Assembly (NCBI RefSeq): GCF_038595055.1
Contig: NZ_CP152002.1
Coordinates: forward strand, 4,446,501-4,510,500
DNA: 64,000 nt
Reading direction: 5' to 3'
DNA from: Paenibacillus sp. FSL R7-0345
GTDB taxonomy: Bacteria > Bacillota > Bacilli > Paenibacillales > Paenibacillaceae
Part shown: one piece after another, positions 1 to 8,730 of the stretch
How positions within the stretch are numbered: the stretch's first letter is position 1
How the letters are laid out: the number at the start of each line of letters is the position of its first letter
Notes under the pieces: generated by a model
The model's input: the letters and a program-made list of their open reading frames with translations, nothing else
What the model was told of the DNA's origin: nothing
Database searches by the model: none
Made by a program: the position numbers and the translations under genes

Positions 1-1120
1 GCCGGAATCCGGGCGACAGACTCTCCACGTAAGCACCAGCCGCCTCCCTGACATCCGCAGGCATCAGATTGCTGTTTCCCAGCAGCGTATCAAGCGTGCT
101 GCGCAGAGTATGCCGCGCTTCCTCCTCCAGTCTCTCCAGCTTATCTGCTTCCCCGGCGCTTGCCGCTAATTCCTGCTGAATTGCCGCAACGCTCGCTCCT
201 TCCGTTTCCTCCTTCAGCTGTTCCCGCTGCTCACTCTGTTCTTCCGCATATGCAGTTACCAGGGTATCAGCAATATGATGGGCTGACCGGGACAGGCTGT
301 ATTGCAGCAGCTCCTCACGCCGGTCCAGCAGAGCAGCAATCAGCTGCAGCAGTTCATTCCATTGATTCAGCGGGTGCTCCTCCACCTTCAAAGAGGTGAA
401 TAAAAGCCCGGCCGCCTGAATGCCCCAGGACTCGAAAGCGCTTTCCAATTGCTGCCGGTACTCGGTAATCGGAATTTCGCGCTGGCGGTGCTTGTCGATC
501 TGGTTGACAATAAGATACAGCGGTTTTCCCCAGTCACTGAGATTTTTGGCAAAAGCCAGGTTATTTTCGGACTGCACATGATTGTAATCCATCACATAGA
601 ACACCACATCAGCCAGATGCAGCGCCGAGCGGGTCGCCGCCTGATGGCCGTCATCAGTGGAATCAACTCCAGGCGTATCCATCAGCACACCATGCCCGCC
701 GAGGAGCGGTACCTGTTCCCACACCTCAATAGCCGTATATTCACCGCCGTTGCGGCAATATTCCTGCAGCTGGTCCGGCGTAGTTTCCCAAGGGATTACT
801 GGTACATTCTTCTGCGCCGGCACCGGATACAGCGTTACACGCGGCTCCCCGCAGCGGATCGACACAACGTTTGCACTGGTCGGCACCGGGCCTGAGGGCA
901 GCACATTGCTGCCGCAGAGCTTATTGATCATGCTTGACTTCCCTGCAGAGAAATGTCCGCAAAAAGCCAGCGTCAGTTCATCCTTCTGCTCTTTACTCTG
1001 CAAATCCGTAATAACTCTGGCCGTTTCAGCTTCATCCCACTGATCCATCAGCCCTTTAAAAGAGGATAACGCTGAATCCTTTACCTGCTGCTGTTCCAGC
1101 TTCGTCTGTTCTGCCTGCAC
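1..1120 (-). CDS. dynamin-family GTPase, N-terminal part (runs off window)
   Basis: The frame is open from a GTG at 1118-1120 to the window edge, giving about 373 residues of a longer protein. The start is preceded by GGAGG at 1130-1134, 9 nt upstream. GTPase motifs are in order: a P-loop GHFSAGKSS near residue 55, DTPGVDS near 165 (G3), and VNQIDKHR near 215 (G4). Later residues are rich in E, Q and L, as expected for the stalk. Bacterial dynamins (DynA of B. subtilis and relatives) act at the membrane in fusion and membrane stress. In Bacillus the protein is a fusion of two dynamins of about 1200 residues; whether this one is double cannot be seen here. Dynamin family assignment is firm; orthology to DynA is inferred. 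Confidence 0.9.
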   Translation of the reverse strand, partial: MQAEQTKLEQQQVKDSALSSFKGLMDQWDEAETARVITDLQSKEQKDELTLAFCGHFSAGKSSMINKLCGSNVLPSGPVPTSANVVSIRCGEPRVTLYPVPAQKNVPVIPWETTPDQLQEYCRNGGEYTAIEVWEQVPLLGGHGVLMDTPGVDSTDDGHQAATRSALHLADVVFYVMDYNHVQSENNLAFAKNLSDWGKPLYLIVNQIDKHRQREIPITEYRQQLESAFESWGIQAAGLLFTSLKVEEHPLNQWNELLQLIAALLDRREELLQYSLSRSAHHIADTLVTAYAEEQSEQREQLKEETEGASVAAIQQELAASAGEADKLERLEEEARHTLRSTLDTLLGNSNLMPADVREAAGAYVESLSPGFR

Positions 1121-1582
1121 AATGGCCCACCTCCGCGTTTCCTTAAAAATTCTCAACTATATAACTATGTACTTCAATATTCATATGTCCATTAACTGTA
1201 AATAACCGCTTTCAATTACCTGTAATCGTGTCGGATATTTCAAAACATTTTATTTCAAATTTAACAGTCCGCAGATTACCTACATTTTATCACCTGTTTG
1301 TCACAAATCAAATCATTACGTTTTACAAAAACAGCTATAATCCCCTACAAAACTACAGGTAAACAAACGGGATCTGTACTTGCAAAAGGTTTGGCATTGG
1401 CCGTAGAGGCGGAATTGAGGAAGTTACACAGAATGTTAGTGCGAGTCTGATTCTGGGGGATCTTATTCACATTTAGGATGTATGTATCATCGATACACTC
1501 TGTTGTATTCTGTAGGTGCTCTAACCTCATCTAATGCACAAAGTACAATCACTTCAGGTGGTATTTATTGCTATTACCCAAT
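1121..1582. other. intergenic stretch, nothing recognised
   Basis: AT-rich upstream region of the dynamin gene. A short minus-strand frame at 1345-1530 (61 codons) has no ribosome binding site and no recognisable domain, so it is not called a gene. No hairpin followed by a T-run was found. Confidence 0.4.
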
Positions 1583-1640
1583 GGGTTTGCGGTTTGCAGT
1601 TTTCGGTTTGCGGTTTGCGGTTTGCGGTTTACGGTTTGCA
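1583..1640. repeat. heptanucleotide microsatellite (TTTGCGG)n
   Basis: About eight imperfect copies of the 7-bp unit TTTGCGG in direct tandem, with variants TTTGCAG and TTTACGG. It lies just before the first four-unit palindromic element. Such a run is a candidate for length variation by slippage. Confidence 0.85.
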
Positions 1641-1650
1641 GTTCAATCCA

Positions 1651-1839
1651 TATAACTGCACTCTGTACAACTAAACCATCTGTTTTTGTTCAAAAATAAC
1701 GAATAGCTGTATCCTGTACACTTATATGATCACGAAAAGTGTGTTTTAGCCTTTTCAGCCGATTATAGCTGCACAAAGTACACTTATATTGAAAAAGTAC
1801 CTCCAGCCGCAAGCTTTAGTTGTACAAACTGCAGTTAAG
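1651..1839. repeat. four-unit palindromic intergenic element, copy 1
   Basis: Four related 25/26-nt units start at 1651, 1702, 1763 and 1814 (steps 51, 61, 51). Each unit has arms like GTTGTAC and TACACTT round a 3-5 nt centre. Centres are pyrimidine-rich (CTCTG, TCCTG) in the first two and purine-rich (CAAAG, CAAAC) in the last two, so the whole block is an inverted repeat. The first unit pairs well with the last. The same layout occurs at 20667-20855 and 44996-45184. Confidence 0.85.
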
Positions 1840-1875
1840 TCTCCTAACCGCCTTAACGCCTTTAACTAATCCGAT

Positions 1876-2259
1876 CTAATCAGCCAAGAGCTCCTCCATC
1901 GCTTGAACAGCCAGCTTCAGCGCCAGTAATCTTCTTTCCAGCAGCGTTCTTTGCGGACTTCCCGCTTTTGACTTTACGTAACTGTTTTCAACAGATGTTG
2001 TTAATCCGATAAGAACGGTACGGGCTTCTGTTAAATCTTCAGGAGTATAGGGGTGAAAATTTCCCTTCTGCCCCCAGACGTGTTCCAGCACAGCCAAGCC
2101 GGTGCAGACTGCATGGAGCCGTTTCTTAACCAGAGTAGTATTTGCTCCGCTTTGAGTCATCTGGGATAAGGCGCTTTCCAGCTTTCGAATCGTGGATTGC
2201 AGCGACTTCAAAGATTCCACTTGATCTGTATTTAATGATCTCACTGATTCATCTTCCAT
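1876..2259 (-). CDS. conserved hypothetical protein, 127 aa
   Basis: Not recognised. A soluble, mostly helical protein by composition, with leucine-rich segments at both ends (residues 10-35 and 100-125) and no signal peptide or membrane segment. The ATG start is preceded by GTGAGG about 9 nt upstream. It lies behind the terminator of the nth unit, so it probably has its own promoter. It sits near the place where B. subtilis carries ypoC after nth, but I see no likeness to YpoC. Function unknown; being a real gene is likely from length, start signal and codon use. Confidence 0.65.
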   Translation of the reverse strand: MEDESVRSLNTDQVESLKSLQSTIRKLESALSQMTQSGANTTLVKKRLHAVCTGLAVLEHVWGQKGNFHPYTPEDLTEARTVLIGLTTSVENSYVKSKAGSPQRTLLERRLLALKLAVQAMEELLAD

Positions 2260-2293
2260 ATATACAGCCTCACTTTCTGGTTAGCAGATATAT

Positions 2294-2320
2294 AAAAAAA
2301 CCGGCCCCTGCGGGCCGGCT
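2294..2320 (-). terminator. intrinsic terminator of the nth unit
   Basis: Read on the minus strand: a GC-rich stem (GCCGGCCC with GGGCCGGT) and 4-nt loop followed by seven T, 18 nt after the stop of the 88-residue gene. Confidence 0.9.
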
Positions 2321-2337
2321 CTTCCTGTACATTAATA

Positions 2338-2604
2338 TTAAGCTGTTTCCAGAACCGGAAGCAGAATTTCGAATACTTTACCGTGCTGAAGAATAGTCAG
2401 GCCGCGGGACTTGTCCTTCATAACGACAACCTCTGGCTTCTGGGACATACGCTCCAGATAGTGTTCAGGCACATCGCCGGAGTGGCTGATCGTGATGCCT
2501 TCCACTTCCTGCTCTTCATTTTCTTCAAGCGGACTTTCTACTACACGGTCGAAAATATCGGAAAATGTCTCAAAATTATCAGTATACACGGAAATGCACT
2601 TCAT
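2338..2604 (-). CDS. small conserved hypothetical protein, 88 aa
   Basis: Not recognised. It begins 2 nt after the nth stop codon, so it is almost certainly co-transcribed and translationally linked with nth. The protein is acidic in its first half (a run of E around residues 28-34) and ends in a hydrophobic beta-like segment FEILLPVLETA. No signal peptide and no membrane segment. The tight link to nth hints at a role near base excision repair, but nothing in the sequence shows it. Confidence 0.7.
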   Translation of the reverse strand: MKCISVYTDNFETFSDIFDRVVESPLEENEEQEVEGITISHSGDVPEHYLERMSQKPEVVVMKDKSRGLTILQHGKVFEILLPVLETA

Positions 2605-2606
2605 CT

Positions 2607-3317
2607 CTATCCCATCCTCTTCTTCATCTCTAACTTCTTTGTTGCTCCCGCTTCAGTCTTAGTTTTCCTGATTGCTGCGGTTTTCATACGTTTTTTGCCC
2701 TCCCGGCATACGTCGAGCAGTGGACACACCTGACATGCCGGGTTCTGTGCTTTGCAGTGATAGCGTCCGAAAAAAATCAGCCGGTGATGCGTGAGCGTCC
2801 ACTCCTCACGGGGCACCGCCTTCATCAGCTTCTTCTCCACTTCCAGCACGGAATCATCCCAGCCCGCAAGCGCCAGCCGCTTGGCTACACGCTCCACATG
2901 GGTATCTACCGCGATAGCCGGTACTCCAAAAGCATTGGAAACTACAACATTGGCTGTCTTCCGTCCGACACCGGGTAAGGTAACCAGCTGGTCATGAGCC
3001 TGGGGCACTTCTCCGCCGTACTGCTCGATCAGAATCGAGCAGAGGTTCTGAATATGCTTGGCTTTGTTACGGAACAATCCGATGCGCCGGATGTCATTCT
3101 CCAGCTCCTCCAAAGGAACGGAAACGTAGTCCAGCGGGGATTGATACTTCTGAAACAGGTCCACTGTCACTTTATTTACTGTTGCGTCCGTACATTGGGC
3201 CGACAGCAATACCGCAATCGTTAGCTCGAAGGCGTTCTTGTGATTCAGTTCGCAATGCGCATCAGGAAACAAGTCTCCAATAGTATCCAGAATGTGGCGG
3301 ACCTCTGCAGCTTTCAT
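2607..3317 (-). CDS. nth: endonuclease III (DNA glycosylase/AP lyase)
   Basis: Removes oxidised pyrimidines and cuts the abasic site by beta-elimination in base excision repair. The helix-hairpin-helix LPGVGRKTANVV carries the catalytic Lys120, and the catalytic Asp138 lies in AVDTHVERV. The four iron-sulfur cysteines are at 188, 195, 198 and 204 (C-x6-C-x2-C-x5-C). At 236 residues it is slightly longer than usual because of a basic C-terminal tail rich in K and R. In B. subtilis nth directly follows dnaD; here about 18 kb of other genes separate them. Confidence 0.97.
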   Translation of the reverse strand: MKAAEVRHILDTIGDLFPDAHCELNHKNAFELTIAVLLSAQCTDATVNKVTVDLFQKYQSPLDYVSVPLEELENDIRRIGLFRNKAKHIQNLCSILIEQYGGEVPQAHDQLVTLPGVGRKTANVVVSNAFGVPAIAVDTHVERVAKRLALAGWDDSVLEVEKKLMKAVPREEWTLTHHRLIFFGRYHCKAQNPACQVCPLLDVCREGKKRMKTAAIRKTKTEAGATKKLEMKKRMG

Positions 3318-3431
3318 AGCGTCCCCTCCACGGAGTATTTACACTCGGGGTTGTTCATACGAGCGTACCTTCTCATAATCTGCAGAAATATAAGGATCCA
3401 TTCAGTGAGGAGCTTACCTATTCTTATATTT

Positions 3432-3479
3432 CAAAAAAAACGTCTTGACGCAGTTAGTGTTTACGCTGCGTCAAGACGG
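3432..3479 (-). terminator. intrinsic terminator of the SLH gene
   Basis: On the minus strand: a long perfect stem (CGTCTTGACGCAG with its complement), 13-nt loop and eight T. It lies 28 nt past the SLH stop codon. Confidence 0.93.
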
Positions 3480-3506
3480 TGTTTCACACGGAAATCCACC
3501 ATAACA

Positions 3507-6263
3507 TTATTGTTTCACAATTTCAACTACAACGTCATTATTAAAATACATTATAATATTATCATTTTCTTTGAGAGATTGCACGGATAAAGTCGTGTCA
3601 CCTTGATGAATATATACATTTGCCGCCAGTTTATAGCGGTATGCATCATTCAGATTAGTACGTTTAACCTGCAGCTCATTGGTTGCGGTATCCACCCGTG
3701 AGAATACTTTGCTGATCTGACTCAGCACACGGATCAGAACTACACCATCCGCATCCTTGCGTACTTCCACGCGGTCTGCTGTTGTCACATTACTTAGTGA
3801 TGTTGTCGTAACACCGTCACGGACTACTCTTACTCCGCTACCGGCTGTAAAGGCCTGTGATGCCCCTGTGTAATCCTTAACAGTCAGCGTTCCTGCAGCA
3901 GCATCCACCGCAGCCACCTGGCCGCTGCTTAGCTTCACCGCCTGGATGGAAACCGGTGTGCTTCCGTCAAACTTCACATTGATGAAGCCGCCGACCTTCA
4001 GGTCACTGATGGTAATAGTCTGGCCGGCCTCATTGGTCATAGGAACGGTCAGCGTATAAATCTCACTTGTGCCGCCCGACCATTTTACACCCAGCTTATT
4101 GGTATTACTGTTCAGCGAGCTAATCTCAAGCTGCAGGTCAGACTGGACACGCAGTACGGAGATGATATCCTGGGTTCCGGACAGCACTGCCGTTACAGGG
4201 CTGTTGACTGCTACATCAGCAATGCTCGCTGATGCTCTGCCGAAATAATCAACGCTCACCGGATAAGGCAATGTCAGCGACTGGCCGTTAGCCAGCTTAA
4301 GTACAAGCATACGGGTTGTAGCGTTCAGTGATGTCAGGGTCCCGGTATACTTGGTTGTACTTTCGACAGACAAGGCACGGTCACCGACAGCATTTACATC
4401 AATCTTGCGGCCTTCGGTAAGTCTGGCTGCAATACCGGCCAGCGTTGGTGTAGCCACTCCGTCATAGGCAAGCTTGGTGCTTGCATTCAGCAGAACTACA
4501 TGCGCTTTGTTGCTGCTGTCTGTAAAGGTAAGCAGCTGTGTTTTGGCATTATATGCAACTACAGTTGCGCCGCTGTACTGCTCAATCTGACGGCTGGTCA
4601 CTTCAATTTTCGTAACCTGGTCACTGCTGTTCAGCGTCAGCTGTACATTATCTCCGCCCGTAGCATCAGCAATAAGGTCTGCTGCGGCCGGATTGGCTAC
4701 AGTCGGAATCACGATAGCCGGCGATGCAGCCAGCAGCTTAACTTCGCGCGTACCGTCGGATTTTTTATAGACGATAGTTGAACCGGTAAGCTCAACAATA
4801 TAACCCGATACCGTCCGTTCTGCAGCCGAAGTTACTTCAACTGAGGTAAGCACGTTATTTTTAACCGTGTATTTAACTGCAGCATTGGTTTTAAGGTCAG
4901 CTGGCTGCAATACGGCGTTCTGCGAGCTGAACAAGGTGCTGCCATCCTCCCAGTTAAAGGTTTCAACTGTACCGGATGCGTTTTTGAAGGTGATCTTTTT
5001 GCCAGATGTGTCGATGCTCTGAATGGTTCCGGAGGCCGTCTTGTTAACGATACCTGAAGTCACCTGAAGCTTAACCACTTTGCGGGAGCCGCTGAAAGTT
5101 TCGCGTGTGAGCTTAATTTTGCTGCCTGCCGTAACCGCCGAAGCGTCAATCACAGCATCATTCACATCCACAAAGGTTGTACTCGCATCATAGCTGTACT
5201 GATCATAGCCGGTCGGGGAATCTACCCAGATGACGCCCTGTGTAATTTTAGCAAAGGTCCCTTCAACACTCTCAATCTGCTGCACAGGATCAGTTACCTC
5301 TACATAGGCCGCATTGTAGGTTGCTCCGATTACTGTAACCTTAGTATAGGGCTGAATATCATTCAGACTGATTCTGGCTTCAGACGTGCTTGTAAAAAAG
5401 GCGGTTGATGAGGTCAGGTTATAAGTTGAATTAGTGGCATTGCTGAATAACGTCAGTTTGCCGTCCTTCAGCGAACTGATCGTACCCGATACCGTGTTGT
5501 CATACTGCAGCGAATTATGTGCTTCTGCCCGGCTGAAAAAAGTCGCCAGCTGCGCACGCGTTACTGCCCCTTGCGGATCAAATCGGTTTCCGTCCAGCCC
5601 GTTTGCAAGCCCCAGATCAACAGCAGCATTAATATAACCGCGCTTATTGGCAGAAACCTTTGCATCATCAGCGAAACCTGTTGGTTCACTTGCTACAGCT
5701 GCTGCCTCCGTGCTTTTGCCCAGTGCCCGGATCAGCAGCTCGGCCACCCATTCACGGGAAGCCTTGCGTTCACCCCAGGAAGTCTTGAGGTTGTCAGCAG
5801 CCATTTCTGCCGACTTGTCCAGCAGTCCTGACTGGAATGCAAGCACAACGTATGGTTTATAGTAATTATTTACCTGAAAGTTGGTTGGAAATACAACATC
5901 TGATGTGCTGTCCACGTTGTTCTGCAGTTTCATGAAGCGCAGCGCCATCAGAACCGCTTCCTGCTGCGTAACAGAATCTCCCGGACGGAACAGCCCGTTA
6001 TTGCCGACAACGATGCCTTGTGAAGCCAGTTTATAAATATGCTTTTCCGCCCAGAAGCCTGTCTTGACATCACTGAAAATGCTGCCTGCCGCTACTGAGG
6101 ATTGAGTTGTTGCCGCCTGAGCAGAAGTAGTGGACGGAGTAGCCGCAGTATCCGCAAACGCTGCACCTGCCCCGCCAAACGCGATAGCGCCGGCCAGAAC
6201 AGCGGAAGCCGCCTGGGTAGAATAAGCTCTAAGAGTATGTTTTGATCTTTTTTGACCGGACAA
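3507..6263 (-). CDS. SLH-domain cell-surface protein, 918 aa
   Basis: Exported protein held to the wall polymer by S-layer homology domains. It has a basic N-terminus and a signal peptide ending near AAFADT (residue 38). Three SLH motifs follow at about 60-110, 125-185 and 195-245. The remaining 650 or so residues are a chain of beta-rich modules, each starting with a pattern like GxIxxI and containing a lysine/thymidine-free T, S and V-rich strand set; at least eight can be counted. The start is a TTG with GAGAGGGG about 10 nt upstream; no ATG is available near it. It follows the GerMN gene by 80 nt and ends in a strong terminator. Role in envelope structure is inferred from SLH domains; the repeat region is not recognised as an enzyme. 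Confidence 0.9.
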   Translation of the reverse strand: MSGQKRSKHTLRAYSTQAASAVLAGAIAFGGAGAAFADTAATPSTTSAQAATTQSSVAAGSIFSDVKTGFWAEKHIYKLASQGIVVGNNGLFRPGDSVTQQEAVLMALRFMKLQNNVDSTSDVVFPTNFQVNNYYKPYVVLAFQSGLLDKSAEMAADNLKTSWGERKASREWVAELLIRALGKSTEAAAVASEPTGFADDAKVSANKRGYINAAVDLGLANGLDGNRFDPQGAVTRAQLATFFSRAEAHNSLQYDNTVSGTISSLKDGKLTLFSNATNSTYNLTSSTAFFTSTSEARISLNDIQPYTKVTVIGATYNAAYVEVTDPVQQIESVEGTFAKITQGVIWVDSPTGYDQYSYDASTTFVDVNDAVIDASAVTAGSKIKLTRETFSGSRKVVKLQVTSGIVNKTASGTIQSIDTSGKKITFKNASGTVETFNWEDGSTLFSSQNAVLQPADLKTNAAVKYTVKNNVLTSVEVTSAAERTVSGYIVELTGSTIVYKKSDGTREVKLLAASPAIVIPTVANPAAADLIADATGGDNVQLTLNSSDQVTKIEVTSRQIEQYSGATVVAYNAKTQLLTFTDSSNKAHVVLLNASTKLAYDGVATPTLAGIAARLTEGRKIDVNAVGDRALSVESTTKYTGTLTSLNATTRMLVLKLANGQSLTLPYPVSVDYFGRASASIADVAVNSPVTAVLSGTQDIISVLRVQSDLQLEISSLNSNTNKLGVKWSGGTSEIYTLTVPMTNEAGQTITISDLKVGGFINVKFDGSTPVSIQAVKLSSGQVAAVDAAAGTLTVKDYTGASQAFTAGSGVRVVRDGVTTTSLSNVTTADRVEVRKDADGVVLIRVLSQISKVFSRVDTATNELQVKRTNLNDAYRYKLAANVYIHQGDTTLSVQSLKENDNIIMYFNNDVVVEIVKQ

Positions 6264-6343
6264 TGCGTTATTCCCCTCTCTGTATCCCGAATATTGTTCA
6301 GTTAGTGATTCGCCGGCCTGAGCCGTAATTCCTGCACCTGGTG

Positions 6344-7015
6344 CTACAAGCCGCTGTTCTCTCTAGTCATTGGATGCTCGAGATCCACATGTCCCATCAG
6401 GCTTTCCACCTGCTCGCCATCAACCAGAAGCTCAACTGCCTTTACATCGGCGAACTGGAAGAATGTCTTGGCGAGGGCACTGATTGCCATCGATTCGCCG
6501 CCGGCTCCAAGCTGTGCTTCATCCGGCTTATGGATGTCCAGCGTAACCTGCCCGTCTTTGAACTCAAGCGATTTCAGCTCGATGGCGCCCCAGAGCGAAA
6601 TCTGCTCTGCGTTGCTGCTGGTCTGTAGCGCCTTAAAGCTTTCGGTGTATTTCTCTGTGTCATTGGCGAAGCTGATTGTTGCTGCCACACTGATCAGATC
6701 CAGCTGCTGAGGGTCGGTGAAATAGACCTCGATGCTCTGGCTCTGCTTCTGCGGCTGCGCCGGTTCAGCTGTCGCCGCCGGAGTTGGGCTTGGTTCTGCC
6801 GAAGGTGCAGTTGCAGCAGAAGGTTCAATGATCTCTCCGGCGCTGTCCGCTCCATTATCCGGAGTTGCTTCCGCATTTCCTCCAGCCCCGGTTACAGCTT
6901 CAGTGTTGTTCTGCGCGGCGTCAACGGTTGGAGCCGCAGTCGGTTTATCCCCGCAGCCGGCAATAAGCATCAGAAGTACAGCAGAAACTGCTGCATACGT
7001 TAATTTTTTGTTCAT
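6344..7015 (-). CDS. GerMN-domain lipoprotein
   Basis: Predicted lipoprotein of 223 residues. The signal peptide ends with the lipobox LIAGC, then comes a long A, P, T and E-rich linker (about residues 23-95) and a GerMN domain to the C-terminus (EVYFTDPQ ... DVKAVELLVDGEQVESLMGHVD). GerMN domains occur in spore and envelope proteins such as GerM. The second ATG (7015) is chosen because GGGGG lies 8 nt before it; the ATG at 7021 is too close to that site. It sits between the wall amidases and the SLH gene, which supports an envelope role. Exact function unknown. Confidence 0.85.
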   Translation of the reverse strand: MNKKLTYAAVSAVLLMLIAGCGDKPTAAPTVDAAQNNTEAVTGAGGNAEATPDNGADSAGEIIEPSAATAPSAEPSPTPAATAEPAQPQKQSQSIEVYFTDPQQLDLISVAATISFANDTEKYTESFKALQTSSNAEQISLWGAIELKSLEFKDGQVTLDIHKPDEAQLGAGGESMAISALAKTFFQFADVKAVELLVDGEQVESLMGHVDLEHPMTRENSGL

Positions 7016-7125
7016 CAACATTACCCCCTATAGATGAATATGGGCAGACAGGAAGGCAAAGTCTGGTCAGACCGCCACTAAAGAGGCCAGACAAGACTTT
7101 GCGGCCCTTATCTGCCGCGTGGCTG

Positions 7126-8568
7126 CTATTTCAATCCCAGATATTCTTTGATTCCGCTAACCATGCCCGCTGCTACCTTATTCTGCAAGCTTTCTGTGAA
7201 CAGCAGCGATTCATCGCCTTTGTTGCTTAGATAGCCAACCTCCAGGAGGACTGCAGGCATCTTGGTTTCACGGATGACGTGGAAATTCCCGTAGCGTACT
7301 CCCCGGTTACTGAGACCGGTAGCCTGCACAAGATACTTATGCATCACGTTAGCCAGCGCCTTACTGGATTCCCGCTGATAATACGTTTCCGTCCCGCTTG
7401 CGGCTGAGGAGCCGCTGCTGTTCGCATGAACGGAAATAAACAGATCCGCGTTAAGGTTATTGGCCATCGCCGCCCGGTCCTTCAGCTCAAGGAAGGTGTC
7501 ATCACTGCGGGTCAGCACGACGTCAATATTATTTTCTTTTTTGAGCAGCTCCGCTGCTTTAAGTACGATAGCCAGATTAAAGTTCTTTTCGTATTTCCCT
7601 GTTACGCCAACAGCCCCTGAATCCTTGGCTCCGTGCCCGGCATCCAGCACTACCAGCTTCCGGCCGTTGTTGCCCGGCTGGGTTGACGGATTATCTGTGC
7701 TGACTGCATTCAGATCAACAACAATCAGCTTGGAGGTATCGCCTGAAACCTCGACAGAATAATTCTTGGCGCTGGTCGTATCAATTACAAAACGCACAGT
7801 ATAAGGACTTGTGCTGTACAGGGAGTAACGGATAGCGGTCACATCCGGATAACCGGTTATTGCAAGACTGCCGCTGAGATCGGGATTCAGCACCTGCCCG
7901 GTTCCGAACAGATCAGAGAATGTCGCGTTCTCCAGATCAATTACGACCCGGTCCGGTCCGGTTACCTTGGATACCTTAGGTACCGCGTTACCATCCATGG
8001 CAATGGTCAGACGGTTCTCATTGAAGCTGATGCCGTTTACCATTGTCAGGTTCTTCGCCGGCTCTGCCGGAGGAACGACTACGGTTGACCCGCCGTCAAC
8101 GGCTCCGCCCTCTGAGCCCGTGTTATTACCGCCGCTTTCCGGGGTAATAAGAGTTACGATCTTCTGATCGTTGTCCCAGCTGACAGTCAGCCCGAACTGT
8201 TCGCTGACAAACCGGATAGGTACCAGTGTTGTCCCGTTACGGTTCAGAGGGGCATTAGTGAGTATCACGGTCTTGTCATTAACCGAAGCAGCAGTCTGAT
8301 CTACAACCAGCTTCATTGTAGTTCCTGTCTGCCCGATCGTTACCGTCTTGCTGGCCTGATCCCAGTCGACCTTGTAGCCGAGGTTTTCGGAGATCATTCT
8401 AAGCGGCACCATCACGGAGCCGCCTACATTCTCGACCGGAGCGCTCTGACCTGCAGTCAGTTCCTTTCCGTCGAGAAAAATCTTGTTGTTCGCGGCAGCA
8501 GCCTGTCCATGCTCCGGCAACACCAGTACAAAGAGCATCAGCAACAGTGTAAAAGCAAATTTCTTCAT
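7126..8568 (-). CDS. N-acetylmuramoyl-L-alanine amidase, paralogue 1
   Basis: Secreted zinc amidase that cleaves the bond between muramic acid and the stem peptide. Order of parts: signal peptide (1-24), copper-amine-oxidase-like N domain (about 28-142) of the kind common in Paenibacillus wall proteins, G/V/P linker, AMIN domain (about 178-286), Amidase_3 domain (303-480). Zinc and catalytic residues are visible: His312 in DAGHG, Glu327, His381 in SVHANS and Glu443 in LLEVGYLSN. AGAGGTGAAGG precedes the ATG. The 162-nt upstream gap carries the GCAACTTTT/CGTCTAA promoter motif also found before paralogue 2. Confidence 0.95.
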   Translation of the reverse strand: MKKFAFTLLLMLFVLVLPEHGQAAAANNKIFLDGKELTAGQSAPVENVGGSVMVPLRMISENLGYKVDWDQASKTVTIGQTGTTMKLVVDQTAASVNDKTVILTNAPLNRNGTTLVPIRFVSEQFGLTVSWDNDQKIVTLITPESGGNNTGSEGGAVDGGSTVVVPPAEPAKNLTMVNGISFNENRLTIAMDGNAVPKVSKVTGPDRVVIDLENATFSDLFGTGQVLNPDLSGSLAITGYPDVTAIRYSLYSTSPYTVRFVIDTTSAKNYSVEVSGDTSKLIVVDLNAVSTDNPSTQPGNNGRKLVVLDAGHGAKDSGAVGVTGKYEKNFNLAIVLKAAELLKKENNIDVVLTRSDDTFLELKDRAAMANNLNADLFISVHANSSGSSAASGTETYYQRESSKALANVMHKYLVQATGLSNRGVRYGNFHVIRETKMPAVLLEVGYLSNKGDESLLFTESLQNKVAAGMVSGIKEYLGLK

Positions 8569-8647
8569 CCTTCACCTCTATGAATCTAGTATTCCGCCAG
8601 CTTATGGCGTTCGTGATGACCTGGCCACTGACAACCTTCGACAATGG

Positions 8648-8675
8648 TTAGACGCCTCTGCAGCTTAAAAGTTGC
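8648..8675 (-). promoter_or_regulatory. putative ECF-sigma promoter of amidase 1
   Basis: Minus strand: GCAACTTTT (8667-8675), exactly 12 bp, then CGTCTAA (8648-8654), about 80 nt before the amidase start codon. The shape (AAC in the -35, CGTC in the -10) is that of extracytoplasmic-function sigma promoters. The identical pair with identical spacing precedes the second amidase. Confidence 0.7.
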
Positions 8676-8730
8676 GAATTAATTCCAGAAAACATCCGCT
8701 TTCCTCACATTTCATCAGCCCTTAAAGTTC

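Noticed and set aside
1345-1530. Minus-strand frame of 61 codons upstream of the dynamin gene
   Set aside because: No start signal, no domain, no neighbour context.
6264-6343. Possible riboswitch (c-di-AMP type) between the GerMN and SLH genes
   Set aside because: A few words such as CGAATC and CTAACTGAAC recall the 3' part of that class, but the 80-nt gap is too short and the other conserved parts are missing.
7030-7120. Hairpin between amidase 1 and the GerMN gene (AAAGTCT ... AGACTTT)
   Set aside because: There is a long imperfect stem but no T-run on the minus strand, so it was not called as a terminator; it may be an RNA-processing structure.
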